This document shows, piece after piece, positions 7,268 through 14,535 of a stretch of 15,762 nucleotides of DNA. Source of the stretch: an uncultured Collinsella sp. (GTDB lineage: Bacteria > Actinomycetota > Coriobacteriia > Coriobacteriales > Coriobacteriaceae); the NCBI GenBank assembly GCA_958447445.1, contig CAUDAE010000030.1:1-15762 (forward strand), written 5' to 3'. Numbering within the stretch: position 1 is the first letter of the stretch; each line of letters begins with the position of its first letter. Position numbers and translations under genes: made by a program. The notes below the pieces were generated by a model that was given only the letters and a program-made list of their open reading frames with translations, ran no database searches and was not told the origin of the DNA.

Positions 7268-10200
7268 ATGCTCATTCACCGTATAGCCGCGCAGCTCTAC
7301 ACTGCCGAGGCCTTGCAGACCGTCGAGGCCGGACTCGATGCTGGCGAGGACGTGACGCTGGCTGTGTCGCAGTCGGGCCGCACGCTTATGGCGGCCGCCC
7401 AGTTTGCGCGCCGTCCGCGCCCGACGGTCTATATCGTGAGCGGCGAGGATGCGGCCGATCGCGCCGCGCGCAGCCTTGCCGCCTACGTGGGCCTGGCACA
7501 TGTGTGCCGTTTCCCCGAGCGCAAGGACTATCCGTGGCGCGAACAGGCGCCCGACGACGCCGTGGTGGCGCAGCGCTGCGAGGCGCTCGGGCGCATCGTG
7601 CGCGGGGACAACTGCATCATGGTCGCCTCGGCCCGTGCGCTGCTGCGTTGCGTGCCGCCAGTCGAGAGCCGCTACTGGGAGTCCACTACTTTTGCGGTGG
7701 GCGAGGAGATTCCTTTTGACGAGGTGCCACAGCGCCTGGTGGGCATGGGCTACACCAATGCCGGTGCCGCCGACGCGCCCGGCCTGTTCCGTGTGCACGG
7801 CGACACCGTCGAGGTGTTCCCCGCGCAGGAAAAGGCGCCCGTGCGCATTGAGTTTTTCGGCGACGAGATCGATCGCATCCGCCGTATGGTGAGCTCAACG
7901 GGCCAGACCATCGGCAACGAAGACAGCATCGAGATCTTCCCCTGCCGTGAGCTGGCGCTTACCGACGAGGCCGTCCACAACATGCATGTGGCGCTCTATC
8001 GTGCCAGCCAGGACGACAGCAAACTGGCCGCATTGCTCGAGATGGTGGATGCGCGCATCGTCACGCCTGAGCTCGATCGCTTTTTGCCGGTGATGTACGG
8101 CCAGACCTTAAGCCCGCTGTCGCACGTGAGCGGCAAGGCGCTCGTGGTGCTGTCCGAGCCGCGCTCGCTGTTCGACGATTGCCTGCGCGCCTACGAGGAT
8201 ATCGAGGCCCGTGCCGGCGAGGCGGGGGTCGATCGCCTGGACGGCTTGTACGTGCGCGCCCAACAGCTCGACTTTGGTGCCCAGCAGCGCCTGAACTACG
8301 TGAGCCTCATCCGTGCCGGCGGTGCGGTGACGGCCGAGCTCAAGATTGAGCAGCCGGCCATCGCAGGCTCGGACAACCGTTTTATGACGCGCATCCAGGA
8401 GGTCATGGGCAAGCGCTATGCCTGCGTGTTTGCCATCCCCGACCGCGGTGCGCGCGAGTCGATGGAGCTCACCTTTGGCGACGAGGGCATTACCTTTGAG
8501 GAATCACTGACCGCGGCGCCCGAAAACGCCGGCGCTATCGGCGACCGTGTGCGCGTGGCAACGGCGGATTCTGCCGATCGCGCCGCCCGCCAGGAGGCCC
8601 ATGCCTCCATTCGCGAGCGCCGTGCCGATGCGCTCAACGCCCGCTCGCTCGAGGCGGGCGCGGCCCAGGCTGCCGCCGGTGCCGCCGTGCCCACCATCTC
8701 GCGCGGACGCGTGACCTTTGTGGATGCCGCCCTGCCGCAGGGCGTGGTGGTGCCCGATGCCAACCTGGCCGTGTTCTCGATTGCCGACCTCAACGCCCGC
8801 ATGGACGCCAACCGCGCGCGCAGCCGCCGCAAGGTGGACATTACGCAGATCACGTTCCCGTTTAAGCCGGGCGACTACGTGGTGCACGCCACCCATGGCA
8901 TCGCGCTCTTTAGCGAGATCGCGCGCCAGGAAGTGGGCGGCAAGGAACGCGACTACTTTTTGCTGGAATATGCCGACGGCGACAAGCTCTACGTGCCGTT
9001 GGAGCAGGTCGACCGCATCACGCGCTATGTTGGCCCCGACGGCGACAAGCCGCGTCTGACCAGACTCAACACCGCCGACTGGACGCGTGCCACCAACAAG
9101 GCGCGCAAGAACGCCAAAAAGCTGGCGTTTGACCTGGTCGATCTGTATACGCGCCGCTCGTCGATTACCGGTATCGCCTGCCCGCCCGACACGCCCGAGC
9201 AGATCGAGATGGAGCAGAGCTTCCCTTACGACGAGACGCGCGACCAGCTGGAGGCCATCGCCGACATTAAGGCCGACATGGAGGCGCCCAAGCCCATGGA
9301 CCGTCTGCTGTGCGGCGACGTGGGCTTTGGCAAGACCGAGGTCGCTTTGCGCGCGGCGTTTAAGTGCGTGGACTCCGGCCGCCAGGTCATGGTGCTCTGT
9401 CCCACGACCATTCTGGCCCAACAGCACTACGAGACATTCTTTGAGCGCTTTGCCCCGTTTGGCCTCGAGGTCGAGGTGCTCAGCCGCTTCCGCACGCCGG
9501 CGCAGCAAAAGCGCGCGCTCAAGGCGTTTGCCGAGGGCACGATCGACGTGCTCATCGGCACGCATCGTCTGCTTTCGGCCGATGTGAACCCCAAAAACCT
9601 GGGCCTGGTGATCATCGACGAGGAACAGCGCTTTGGCGTGCAGCACAAGGAACAGCTCAAGAACCTGCGCGAGCAGATTGACGTGCTCACGCTTTCGGCC
9701 ACGCCTATCCCGCGTACCATGCAGATGGCCACGAGCGGCGTGCGCGATATGAGTCTGATCACCACGCCGCCGACCGGGCGTCGTCCCGTGATCGTGCACG
9801 TGGGGGAGTACGACCCCGATGTGGTGAGCGCGGCGATTCGCCTGGAGGTGGGCCGCGGCGGCCAGGTGTACTACGTGTCCAACCGCGTCAAGACCATCGA
9901 TGACGCCGTGGCGCGCGTGCACGAGGCCGCGCCCGAGGCGCGCGTGGGCGTGGCGCACGGCAAGATGAGCCCGCGCGAGGTCGAGGACGTGATGATTGAG
10001 TTCGCGACCAAAAAGATCGATGTGCTCATCGCCACGACCATCGTGGAGAGCGGCATCGACAACGCAACGGCCAACACGCTGATCATCGAGGACTCGCAGC
10101 GCTTGGGCCTGGCACAGCTCTACCAGCTCAAGGGCCGTGTTGGCCGCTCGGCCACGCAGGCATACGCGTACTTTATGTTCCCGGGTGAGCTGCCGCTCAC

Positions 10201-10900
10201 CGAGGAGGCTACGGCGCGTCTGACCGCGCTTTCCGAGTTCCAGGACCTGGGCAGCGGCATGCGCATCGCCATGCGCGATCTGGAGATCCGCGGTGCCGGT
10301 TCGCTCATGGGTGCCGAGCAGCACGGCAACCTGTCGAGCGTGGGCTTTGACCTGTTTACGCAGATGCTGGGCCAGGCCGTGGCCGAGGCGCGCGGCGATG
10401 ACGACGCCGGCGTGGAGGCGGCGAGCGTGGGCATCAACCTGCCGGCCGACTACTTCTTGTCCGAGGAGTACCTGCCGGTGGTGGATCAGCGCGTGCTCGT
10501 GTACCGTAAGCTCGCAGCGGCCGAGGACCTGGAGAGCATCGATGAGGTGCAGGAAGAGACCGAGGCCGCGCATGGCGAGCTGCCGCTGGCGGGACTCAAC
10601 CTGTTCAATCGCGCACGAATCCGCATTCGCGGCGAGCGCCTGGGGCTCGAGAGCGTCACGCTCAGTGGCGGCCGCATCACGTTTTTGGGCGTCGACGTGC
10701 CCAAAAAGGTGGCCTTTGAACTTAAGACCCGCTATGGCGCGGTGAACTTCCCCAAGAGCCGCAAGCTGTCGGTGCCCTACAAGGCGGGCGCCGGCGCGGG
10801 CAGCGGCCTGGGTCGCGGCCTCGACGCCAACGACGGCACCGGCCCCGTGGCCGCGGCACTCATGCTGCTGCAACAGCTGGGTGCGACTGACGATGATTAG
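7268..10900 (+). CDS. mfd: Transcription-repair coupling factor Mfd
   Basis: This 1210-residue protein is in the actinobacterial size range (E. coli Mfd is 1148). Mfd binds RNA polymerase stalled at a lesion, pushes it off with its DNA translocase motor and recruits UvrA. The order of parts is normal. A UvrB-like N-terminal region is followed by the RNA polymerase interaction domain beginning FKPGDYVVH (532-540). The translocase comes next, with Walker A GDVGFGKT (683-690) and the DEEQ box (784-787), then a TRCF-type C-terminus. An Ala/Arg/Glu-rich stretch (about 432-478) before the polymerase-binding domain and a Gly-rich segment near the C-terminus are extra to the compact E. coli form. The start at ATG 7268 follows GGAGG (7257-7261). 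The frame stays open 61 codons further upstream but has no better start, and that part runs through the leader hairpin. Confidence 0.96.
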   Translation: MLIHRIAAQLYTAEALQTVEAGLDAGEDVTLAVSQSGRTLMAAAQFARRPRPTVYIVSGEDAADRAARSLAAYVGLAHVCRFPERKDYPWREQAPDDAVVAQRCEALGRIVRGDNCIMVASARALLRCVPPVESRYWESTTFAVGEEIPFDEVPQRLVGMGYTNAGAADAPGLFRVHGDTVEVFPAQEKAPVRIEFFGDEIDRIRRMVSSTGQTIGNEDSIEIFPCRELALTDEAVHNMHVALYRASQDDSKLAALLEMVDARIVTPELDRFLPVMYGQTLSPLSHVSGKALVVLSEPRSLFDDCLRAYEDIEARAGEAGVDRLDGLYVRAQQLDFGAQQRLNYVSLIRAGGAVTAELKIEQPAIAGSDNRFMTRIQEVMGKRYACVFAIPDRGARESMELTFGDEGITFEESLTAAPENAGAIGDRVRVATADSADRAARQEAHASIRERRADALNARSLEAGAAQAAAGAAVPTISRGRVTFVDAALPQGVVVPDANLAVFSIADLNARMDANRARSRRKVDITQITFPFKPGDYVVHATHGIALFSEIARQEVGGKERDYFLLEYADGDKLYVPLEQVDRITRYVGPDGDKPRLTRLNTADWTRATNKARKNAKKLAFDLVDLYTRRSSITGIACPPDTPEQIEMEQSFPYDETRDQLEAIADIKADMEAPKPMDRLLCGDVGFGKTEVALRAAFKCVDSGRQVMVLCPTTILAQQHYETFFERFAPFGLEVEVLSRFRTPAQQKRALKAFAEGTIDVLIGTHRLLSADVNPKNLGLVIIDEEQRFGVQHKEQLKNLREQIDVLTLSATPIPRTMQMATSGVRDMSLITTPPTGRRPVIVHVGEYDPDVVSAAIRLEVGRGGQVYYVSNRVKTIDDAVARVHEAAPEARVGVAHGKMSPREVEDVMIEFATKKIDVLIATTIVESGIDNATANTLIIEDSQRLGLAQLYQLKGRVGRSATQAYAYFMFPGELPLTEEATARLTALSEFQDLGSGMRIAMRDLEIRGAGSLMGAEQHGNLSSVGFDLFTQMLGQAVAEARGDDDAGVEAASVGINLPADYFLSEEYLPVVDQRVLVYRKLAAAEDLESIDEVQEETEAAHGELPLAGLNLFNRARIRIRGERLGLESVTLSGGRITFLGVDVPKKVAFELKTRYGAVNFPKSRKLSVPYKAGAGAGSGLGRGLDANDGTGPVAAALMLLQQLGATDDD

Positions 10901-10934
10901 TGATCCGAAGGGGACGGAGGAAAACGGATCATTT
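10901..10934 (+). repeat. Inverted repeat after mfd with a GGGGAC motif
   Basis: TGATCCG (10901-10907) and CGGATCA (10925-10931) form a perfect 7-bp dyad starting right after the mfd stop codon. A 17-base loop contains GGGGAC (10910-10915). TTT follows at 10932. It may act as a weak terminator. The motif resembles those at 13586 and 15715, suggesting remnants of a dispersed intergenic repeat. Confidence 0.45.
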
Positions 10935-10983
10935 CCCTGTCATCTTGCAGGTTGACCGCCCTTCACCCGACTGAAAGGAAGCT

Positions 10984-11847
10984 ATGTTCGGATACATCTA
11001 TAAGAAAGATGTCGCCATTATCGCGGTTGTCCTGTGCCTTTGTCTGGGCGTGGGCAGTTTCTTCGATTATCAGATCTCGAGCGCGCTGTTCAACGCCGGC
11101 AGCATGTACGGCCGCTTTATCGAGGCCACCGGCGAGCTGCCGTTCGAGCTGACGGCGAGCGTCGCGGGCGTTATGCTCGTACGCGCGATGCGTCCCGACT
11201 CCAGGGGGAGCAAATGGCTTGCCGTGCTCGGCATCCTCGTCAACGTTGGCCTGGCCGGCTACGAGATTGTTTCGTCCCTGCGGGTTGGCGGCAAACTCAT
11301 TGCCGTTCAGCTGGTGCTGACGTTTGTGCTGGTCATCGCCGCCAACCTTATCATCTATCGCCTCACGCGCACGACCGAGCCCGATGAGCTCACGCGCTGG
11401 GCGTTGATGGTGCTTGCCGTGTGGGTCGCTCAGGCCATTATCCTCAACGTCATTGTTAAGCCGTTGTGGTCGCGCCCGCGCATGCGCGTGATCGAGGTCA
11501 CGCCGGGGCTCAATTTTCAGCCGTGGTGGGTGATTGGCAACCCCGACAAGTGGAGCTATATCGCCGCCGGCGTAATCAAGGACGGCTTTAAGTCGTTCGC
11601 GAGTGGACACACCGCGCATGCGGCGATTGGCCTGATGCTCGCCGGGCTTCCCGCAGCGGCCTTTAAGGAAAAGCCGTCGCACCGCCGGGTGGTCTTTTGG
11701 ACGGCGGCTGTGGTCGCGGCGCTCGTCGCCTTTGGCCGTATCGTGATCGGGGCGCACTTTTTGAGCGACGTGAGCTGCGGCTTTGCCCTGGTGCTGGCGC
11801 TTGAGTGTCTCGCCGCGCGCATTGCCTATCCCAACGGCGTACAATAG
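10984..11847 (+). CDS. PAP2-family membrane phosphatase
   Basis: This 287-residue integral membrane protein has about six hydrophobic helices and the three-part PAP2 active site. The first part is a Lys159...Arg164-Pro165 motif (KPLWSRP). The second is SGH with Ser207-Gly208-His209, and the third is R-x5-H-x3-D with Arg252, His258 and Asp262. The histidines act as nucleophile and acid/base in the family. Such enzymes remove phosphate from lipid phosphates (phosphatidate, undecaprenyl pyrophosphate or phosphatidylglycerophosphate); the substrate here is not determined. The first motif has four rather than the usual six residues between Lys and Arg-Pro, a modest departure. The ATG follows AGGAAG (10976-10981). 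It lies 83 bases after mfd, with a weak hairpin between. Confidence 0.88.
   Translation: MFGYIYKKDVAIIAVVLCLCLGVGSFFDYQISSALFNAGSMYGRFIEATGELPFELTASVAGVMLVRAMRPDSRGSKWLAVLGILVNVGLAGYEIVSSLRVGGKLIAVQLVLTFVLVIAANLIIYRLTRTTEPDELTRWALMVLAVWVAQAIILNVIVKPLWSRPRMRVIEVTPGLNFQPWWVIGNPDKWSYIAAGVIKDGFKSFASGHTAHAAIGLMLAGLPAAAFKEKPSHRRVVFWTAAVVAALVAFGRIVIGAHFLSDVSCGFALVLALECLAARIAYPNGVQ
11840..11845 (+). promoter_or_regulatory. Possible -10 box of the aldolase gene
   Basis: TACAAT overlaps the end of the PAP2 phosphatase gene and lies 47 bases before the aldolase start. It matches a -10 box well, but no -35 box stands at the normal distance. Confidence 0.3.
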
Positions 11848-11892
11848 CTCCGTTTGAATCATCTGGCCGATACCCGGTAAGAGAGGATTGCC

Positions 11893-12918
11893 ATGCTCGC
11901 GTTCAACAACGATTATTCCCACGGCGCACACCCGGCAGTGCTGCAGGCGCTCGTCGACACCAATATGGAGCCGCAGCCCGGCTACGGTACCGATGCGCAC
12001 ACCGAGCGTGCCAAGCAGCTTATCCGCGAGGCCTGTCAGGCTCCCGATGCCGACGTGTTTTTTCTGGTAGGCGGCACGCAGGCCAACGCGACGGTGATCG
12101 ACATGCTGCTCGCGCCGTACGAGGGCGTCGTTGCCGCCGAGACCGGCCATGTCGCCTGTCACGAGGCGGGCGCCATCGAGTTTGGCGGCCACAAGGTGCT
12201 CACCATCCCCGGCTACGAGGGCAAGATGCACGCCGAGGACCTCGAGAACTATATCCAGGTGTTCTACGAAAACGAGAGCTACGAGCACACGGTGTTCCCG
12301 GGCGCCGTGTACGTGAGTCTATCGACCGAGTACGGCACGCTGTACTCCAAGGCCGAGCTCGCGGCGATTCACGCGGTGTGCCAGAAGCGCGAGATTCCGC
12401 TGTTTGTGGACGGTGCTCGCCTGGCCTATGCGCTGGCGGCCGATGAGTGCGACATTACCCTGCCCGAGCTGGCGCAGCTGTGTGACGTGTTCTACATCGG
12501 CGGCACCAAGTGTGGTGCGCTTTGCGGCGAGGCTGTGGTGTTCTGTGGCATGCACGCCCCGGCGCATCCTATTCCGCGCATTAAGCAGCACGGCGCGCTG
12601 TTGGCCAAGGGCCGCCTGACGGGCGTCCAGTTTGAGGCGCTCTTTACCGATGGCCTGTATTTTGAGATTGGTCGCCAGGCGATTGAGACCGCTCGGGCGC
12701 TGCGTCGTGTGCTGCACGAGCGCGGCTACCAGTTCTTCTTGGAGACGCCCACAAACCAGCAGTTTGTGATTCTGCCCAACGAGGATATGGCCCGCATTCG
12801 CGAGCATGCGGCGATCGAGTACTGGGAAAAGTACGACGATACTCATACGGTGGTGCGCTTTTGCACCAGCTGGGCCACGACGCAGGAGGACATCGACGCG
12901 CTGGCGGCTGTCCTGTAG
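11893..12918 (+). CDS. L-threonine aldolase-like PLP enzyme (beta-eliminating lyase fold)
   Basis: This 341-residue enzyme is close to E. coli LtaE in size (333). The family splits L-threonine or allo-threonine into glycine and acetaldehyde with pyridoxal phosphate. The PLP lysine is Lys206 in IGGTKCG. The cofactor-binding aspartate lies in VDGARL, and the substrate-side N-terminus reads FNNDYSHGAHP, as in this fold. GGTQAN near residue 57-62 would hold the cofactor phosphate. The protein looks complete. The start ATG follows AGAGGA (11882-11887) by five bases. It lies 45 bases after the phosphatase gene and ends before a strong terminator at 12937. Low-specificity threonine aldolase is the best call. 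Related beta-eliminating lyases cannot be excluded, so no gene symbol is given. Confidence 0.88.
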   Translation: MLAFNNDYSHGAHPAVLQALVDTNMEPQPGYGTDAHTERAKQLIREACQAPDADVFFLVGGTQANATVIDMLLAPYEGVVAAETGHVACHEAGAIEFGGHKVLTIPGYEGKMHAEDLENYIQVFYENESYEHTVFPGAVYVSLSTEYGTLYSKAELAAIHAVCQKREIPLFVDGARLAYALAADECDITLPELAQLCDVFYIGGTKCGALCGEAVVFCGMHAPAHPIPRIKQHGALLAKGRLTGVQFEALFTDGLYFEIGRQAIETARALRRVLHERGYQFFLETPTNQQFVILPNEDMARIREHAAIEYWEKYDDTHTVVRFCTSWATTQEDIDALAAVL

Positions 12919-12936
12919 CCTGATGTAATGACGAGG

Positions 12937-12980
12937 GGCCGCCTTGCGCCGGGTTTGGCGCAGGGTGGCCTTTGCTTTTG
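12937..12980 (+). terminator. Intrinsic terminator after the aldolase gene
   Basis: A 14-bp stem (12937-12950 with 12957-12970, two G-U pairs) with loop GGGTTT is followed by TTT at 12971 and TTTT at 12976. It begins 18 bases after the aldolase stop codon. Its T-rich tail runs into the ribosome site of the GNAT gene, so that gene depends on read-through or a promoter overlapping the hairpin. Confidence 0.8.
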
Positions 12981-12995
12981 GGGGAGAAGGGTTGT

Positions 12996-13586
12996 ATGAC
13001 CGAGATGTCCGAGCCGACGATTCGCCTGGCGACGCCCGAAGACGCGCCGGCGTTGCTTGCCATCTATGAGCCGTATGTGCGCCAGACGGCGATTACCTGC
13101 GAATACGAGGTGCCGAGCGTTGAGGAGTTCGCCGGGCGCATCGAGCGTACGCTCAAGCGCTATCCGTATTTGGTGATGGAGCTGGACGGGCGTCCGGTAG
13201 GCTATGCCTATGTGAGCCCGCTCAACAGCCGCGAGGCATACGACTGGTCGGTCGAGACGTCGATCTACCTGGCGTGCGACGTGCGCCACGGCGGGCTGGG
13301 CCGCAAGTTGCACGATACGCTCAAGCAATGTCTGATCGCGATGGGCATCACCAATATGTGCGCGCTCATTGCCGTGCCGCACGACAAGGACGACGAGTAT
13401 CTGACGCACAACAGTCAGGACTTCCATGCCCATATGGGATATCGCCTGGTGGGTGCCTTCGACCGCTGTGCCCAAAAGTTCGGTCGCTGGTACGACATGT
13501 GTTGGATGGAGCTGGTCCTAGCCGAGCGCACGCCCAACCAACCCAAACCAACCTGGTTCCCCGACCTCCCCAAACCTACCATTTAG
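12996..13586 (+). CDS. GNAT N-acetyltransferase, phosphinothricin/methionine-analogue type
   Basis: This 196-residue protein resembles the PAT/YncA (MnaT) branch of GNAT enzymes, which acetylate amino-acid amines such as methionine derivatives or phosphinothricin. The N-terminal IRLATPEDAPALLAIY, the VGYAYVSP strand and the acetyl-CoA loop RHGGLGRKL (97-105) are all present. FHAHMGYRLVGAF matches the usual C-terminal motif. The last ~18 residues (from about 179) are Pro-, Thr- and Lys-rich and go beyond the normal domain end. They are encoded by a C/A-rich tract that runs into an inverted repeat at the stop codon. The start at ATG 12996 follows GGGAGAAGG (12982-12990). A TTG eight codons upstream is in frame but lacks a ribosome site. 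The true substrate is not evident. Confidence 0.85.
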   Translation: MTEMSEPTIRLATPEDAPALLAIYEPYVRQTAITCEYEVPSVEEFAGRIERTLKRYPYLVMELDGRPVGYAYVSPLNSREAYDWSVETSIYLACDVRHGGLGRKLHDTLKQCLIAMGITNMCALIAVPHDKDDEYLTHNSQDFHAHMGYRLVGAFDRCAQKFGRWYDMCWMELVLAERTPNQPKPTWFPDLPKPTI

Positions 13587-13609
13587 GGACAGGTCTATTT
13601 TGGCAGGTT
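13573..13609. repeat. Inverted repeat spanning two convergent stop codons
   Basis: AACCTACC (13573-13580) and GGCAGGTT (13602-13609) pair with one mismatch. The loop carries the GNAT stop (TAG, 13584-13586), a GGGACAGG motif from 13586, and CTATTTT. The right arm overlaps the GntR stop codon (TTA, 13608-13610 on the plus strand). Only 21 bases separate the two genes. It may serve as a weak two-way terminator, and it resembles the GGGGAC-type sequence at 10910. Confidence 0.45.
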
Positions 13610-14330
13610 AGCCGATGGGCTCGGTGTATTTGGCGCGGTCGGTGCGTTGGATGCGCTTGGAGACATGGAGCGGGCGGCCGTCGGTGTCGTAGACGTAGTC
13701 GGTGATCAGGATCAGCGCCTGCCCGCGCTCAACGTTGAGCAAAAACGCCTCGTTTTGCGAGGCATAGCACACTTCAAAGGTCTTATGCCCCTGTGCCGGT
13801 GCGCGATGGAACTCCTGTCGCAGCGTGGCGTAGAGCGAACCGTTGATATCGCGATCGATGAGTGCCTCAAAGCTCGGTGGTAGATAGGTGGTCTCCAGGC
13901 ACAGCGGCGCATCGTCCAGATAACGCAGACGGACAAGTTTGACGAGCTTGCTGCCCACGGCGGCATCAAAGAACTTAGCTATGCTGCCGCCTGCCTTGGT
14001 AAAGCCCGAGTCCACGGTGCGCGTGGTGGGCTTCATGCCCTGGCCTTCGACCTGCTTGGTATAGCTCGAAAACACCAGGTTGTTCTCGTGGAGCGCGGGC
14101 GTGTCGGCCACAAAGGCACCACGTCCGCGCTCGGTGCGAACCAGGCCCTCATCAACGAGCACCTTAAGGGCATGGCGCACGGTGCTGCGCGACAGCCCCG
14201 ATTCGTCCATGAGTTCCATCTCGGACGGCAGCTTGTCTCCGCGCGCGTAGGTGCCGGCGGCGATGCGGTCGCGCAGCATGCCCGCCAAGCGCTCGTATTG
14301 GCTCAGTTTCTTTTTAGATGAGACGCTCAT
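13608..14330 (-). CDS. GntR-family transcriptional regulator with UTRA ligand domain
   Basis: This 240-residue HutC-type regulator has an N-terminal winged helix (about residues 10-75). It includes GDKLPSEMELMDESGLSRSTVRHALKVLVDEGLV, the usual GntR recognition helix and wing. A UTRA-type ligand-binding domain follows (about 90-235). Members usually repress catabolic genes and release DNA when a sugar phosphate or similar effector binds. The ATG at 14330 is preceded by AGG eight bases upstream on the minus strand. It is transcribed away from the SIS-domain gene, 205 bases apart. Both promoters must lie in the shared AT-rich region with TTGTAT repeats, which are the likely operators. Control of its divergent neighbour, and of itself, is inferred from this arrangement. 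Confidence 0.92.
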   Translation of the reverse strand: MSVSSKKKLSQYERLAGMLRDRIAAGTYARGDKLPSEMELMDESGLSRSTVRHALKVLVDEGLVRTERGRGAFVADTPALHENNLVFSSYTKQVEGQGMKPTTRTVDSGFTKAGGSIAKFFDAAVGSKLVKLVRLRYLDDAPLCLETTYLPPSFEALIDRDINGSLYATLRQEFHRAPAQGHKTFEVCYASQNEAFLLNVERGQALILITDYVYDTDGRPLHVSKRIQRTDRAKYTEPIG

Positions 14331-14346
14331 ATTGCCAACCTATATC

Positions 14347-14498
14347 TAACTTGTATGCCTAACTAAGCAAGCATGTATTCAATACAAGAACAAAACTGCT
14401 GGTAATGAACAATCGAAAACCTTACCAGCAAAATTTCTAAGACAAATATAGCATACAACTAGTCGACATAACCAAAACATGTATGTAACTTGTATGCC
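14347..14498. promoter_or_regulatory. Predicted GntR operator cluster in the divergent promoter region
   Basis: The 13-base sequence TAACTTGTATGCC occurs twice exactly (14347-14359 and 14486-14498). The core TTGTAT is also present in reverse at 14382-14387 and 14453-14458. A 13-base palindrome TGTATTCAATACA lies at 14374-14386. TGTATG at 14480 repeats at 14491, eleven bases on, about one helical turn. The elements cluster near both divergent starts, as expected for a repressor controlling both genes. Which regulator binds them is inference. Confidence 0.65.
14397..14430. repeat. 9-bp perfect inverted repeat between the operators
   Basis: TGCTGGTAA (14397-14405) and TTACCAGCA (14422-14430) are exact reverse complements with a 16-base spacer. 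They lie midway between the two genes and differ from the TTGTAT operator type. They may be a site for a second regulator or a hairpin in a leader RNA. Confidence 0.6.
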
Positions 14499-14535
14499 AT
14501 CGAGAGCATCAAACGAGAAGAAAGGCTGATGCACG

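Noticed and set aside
7016..7798. Minus-strand open frame ending in the repeat cluster upstream of the ATPase gene
   Set aside because: It overlaps the mfd start antisense, and its C-terminus is only a translation of the repeats. No ribosome site or family features.
8504..10873. Long minus-strand open frame (789 codons) opposite mfd
   Set aside because: It is fully antisense to a clear Mfd protein, with low-complexity His/Ala/Arg composition. It is an effect of codon bias.
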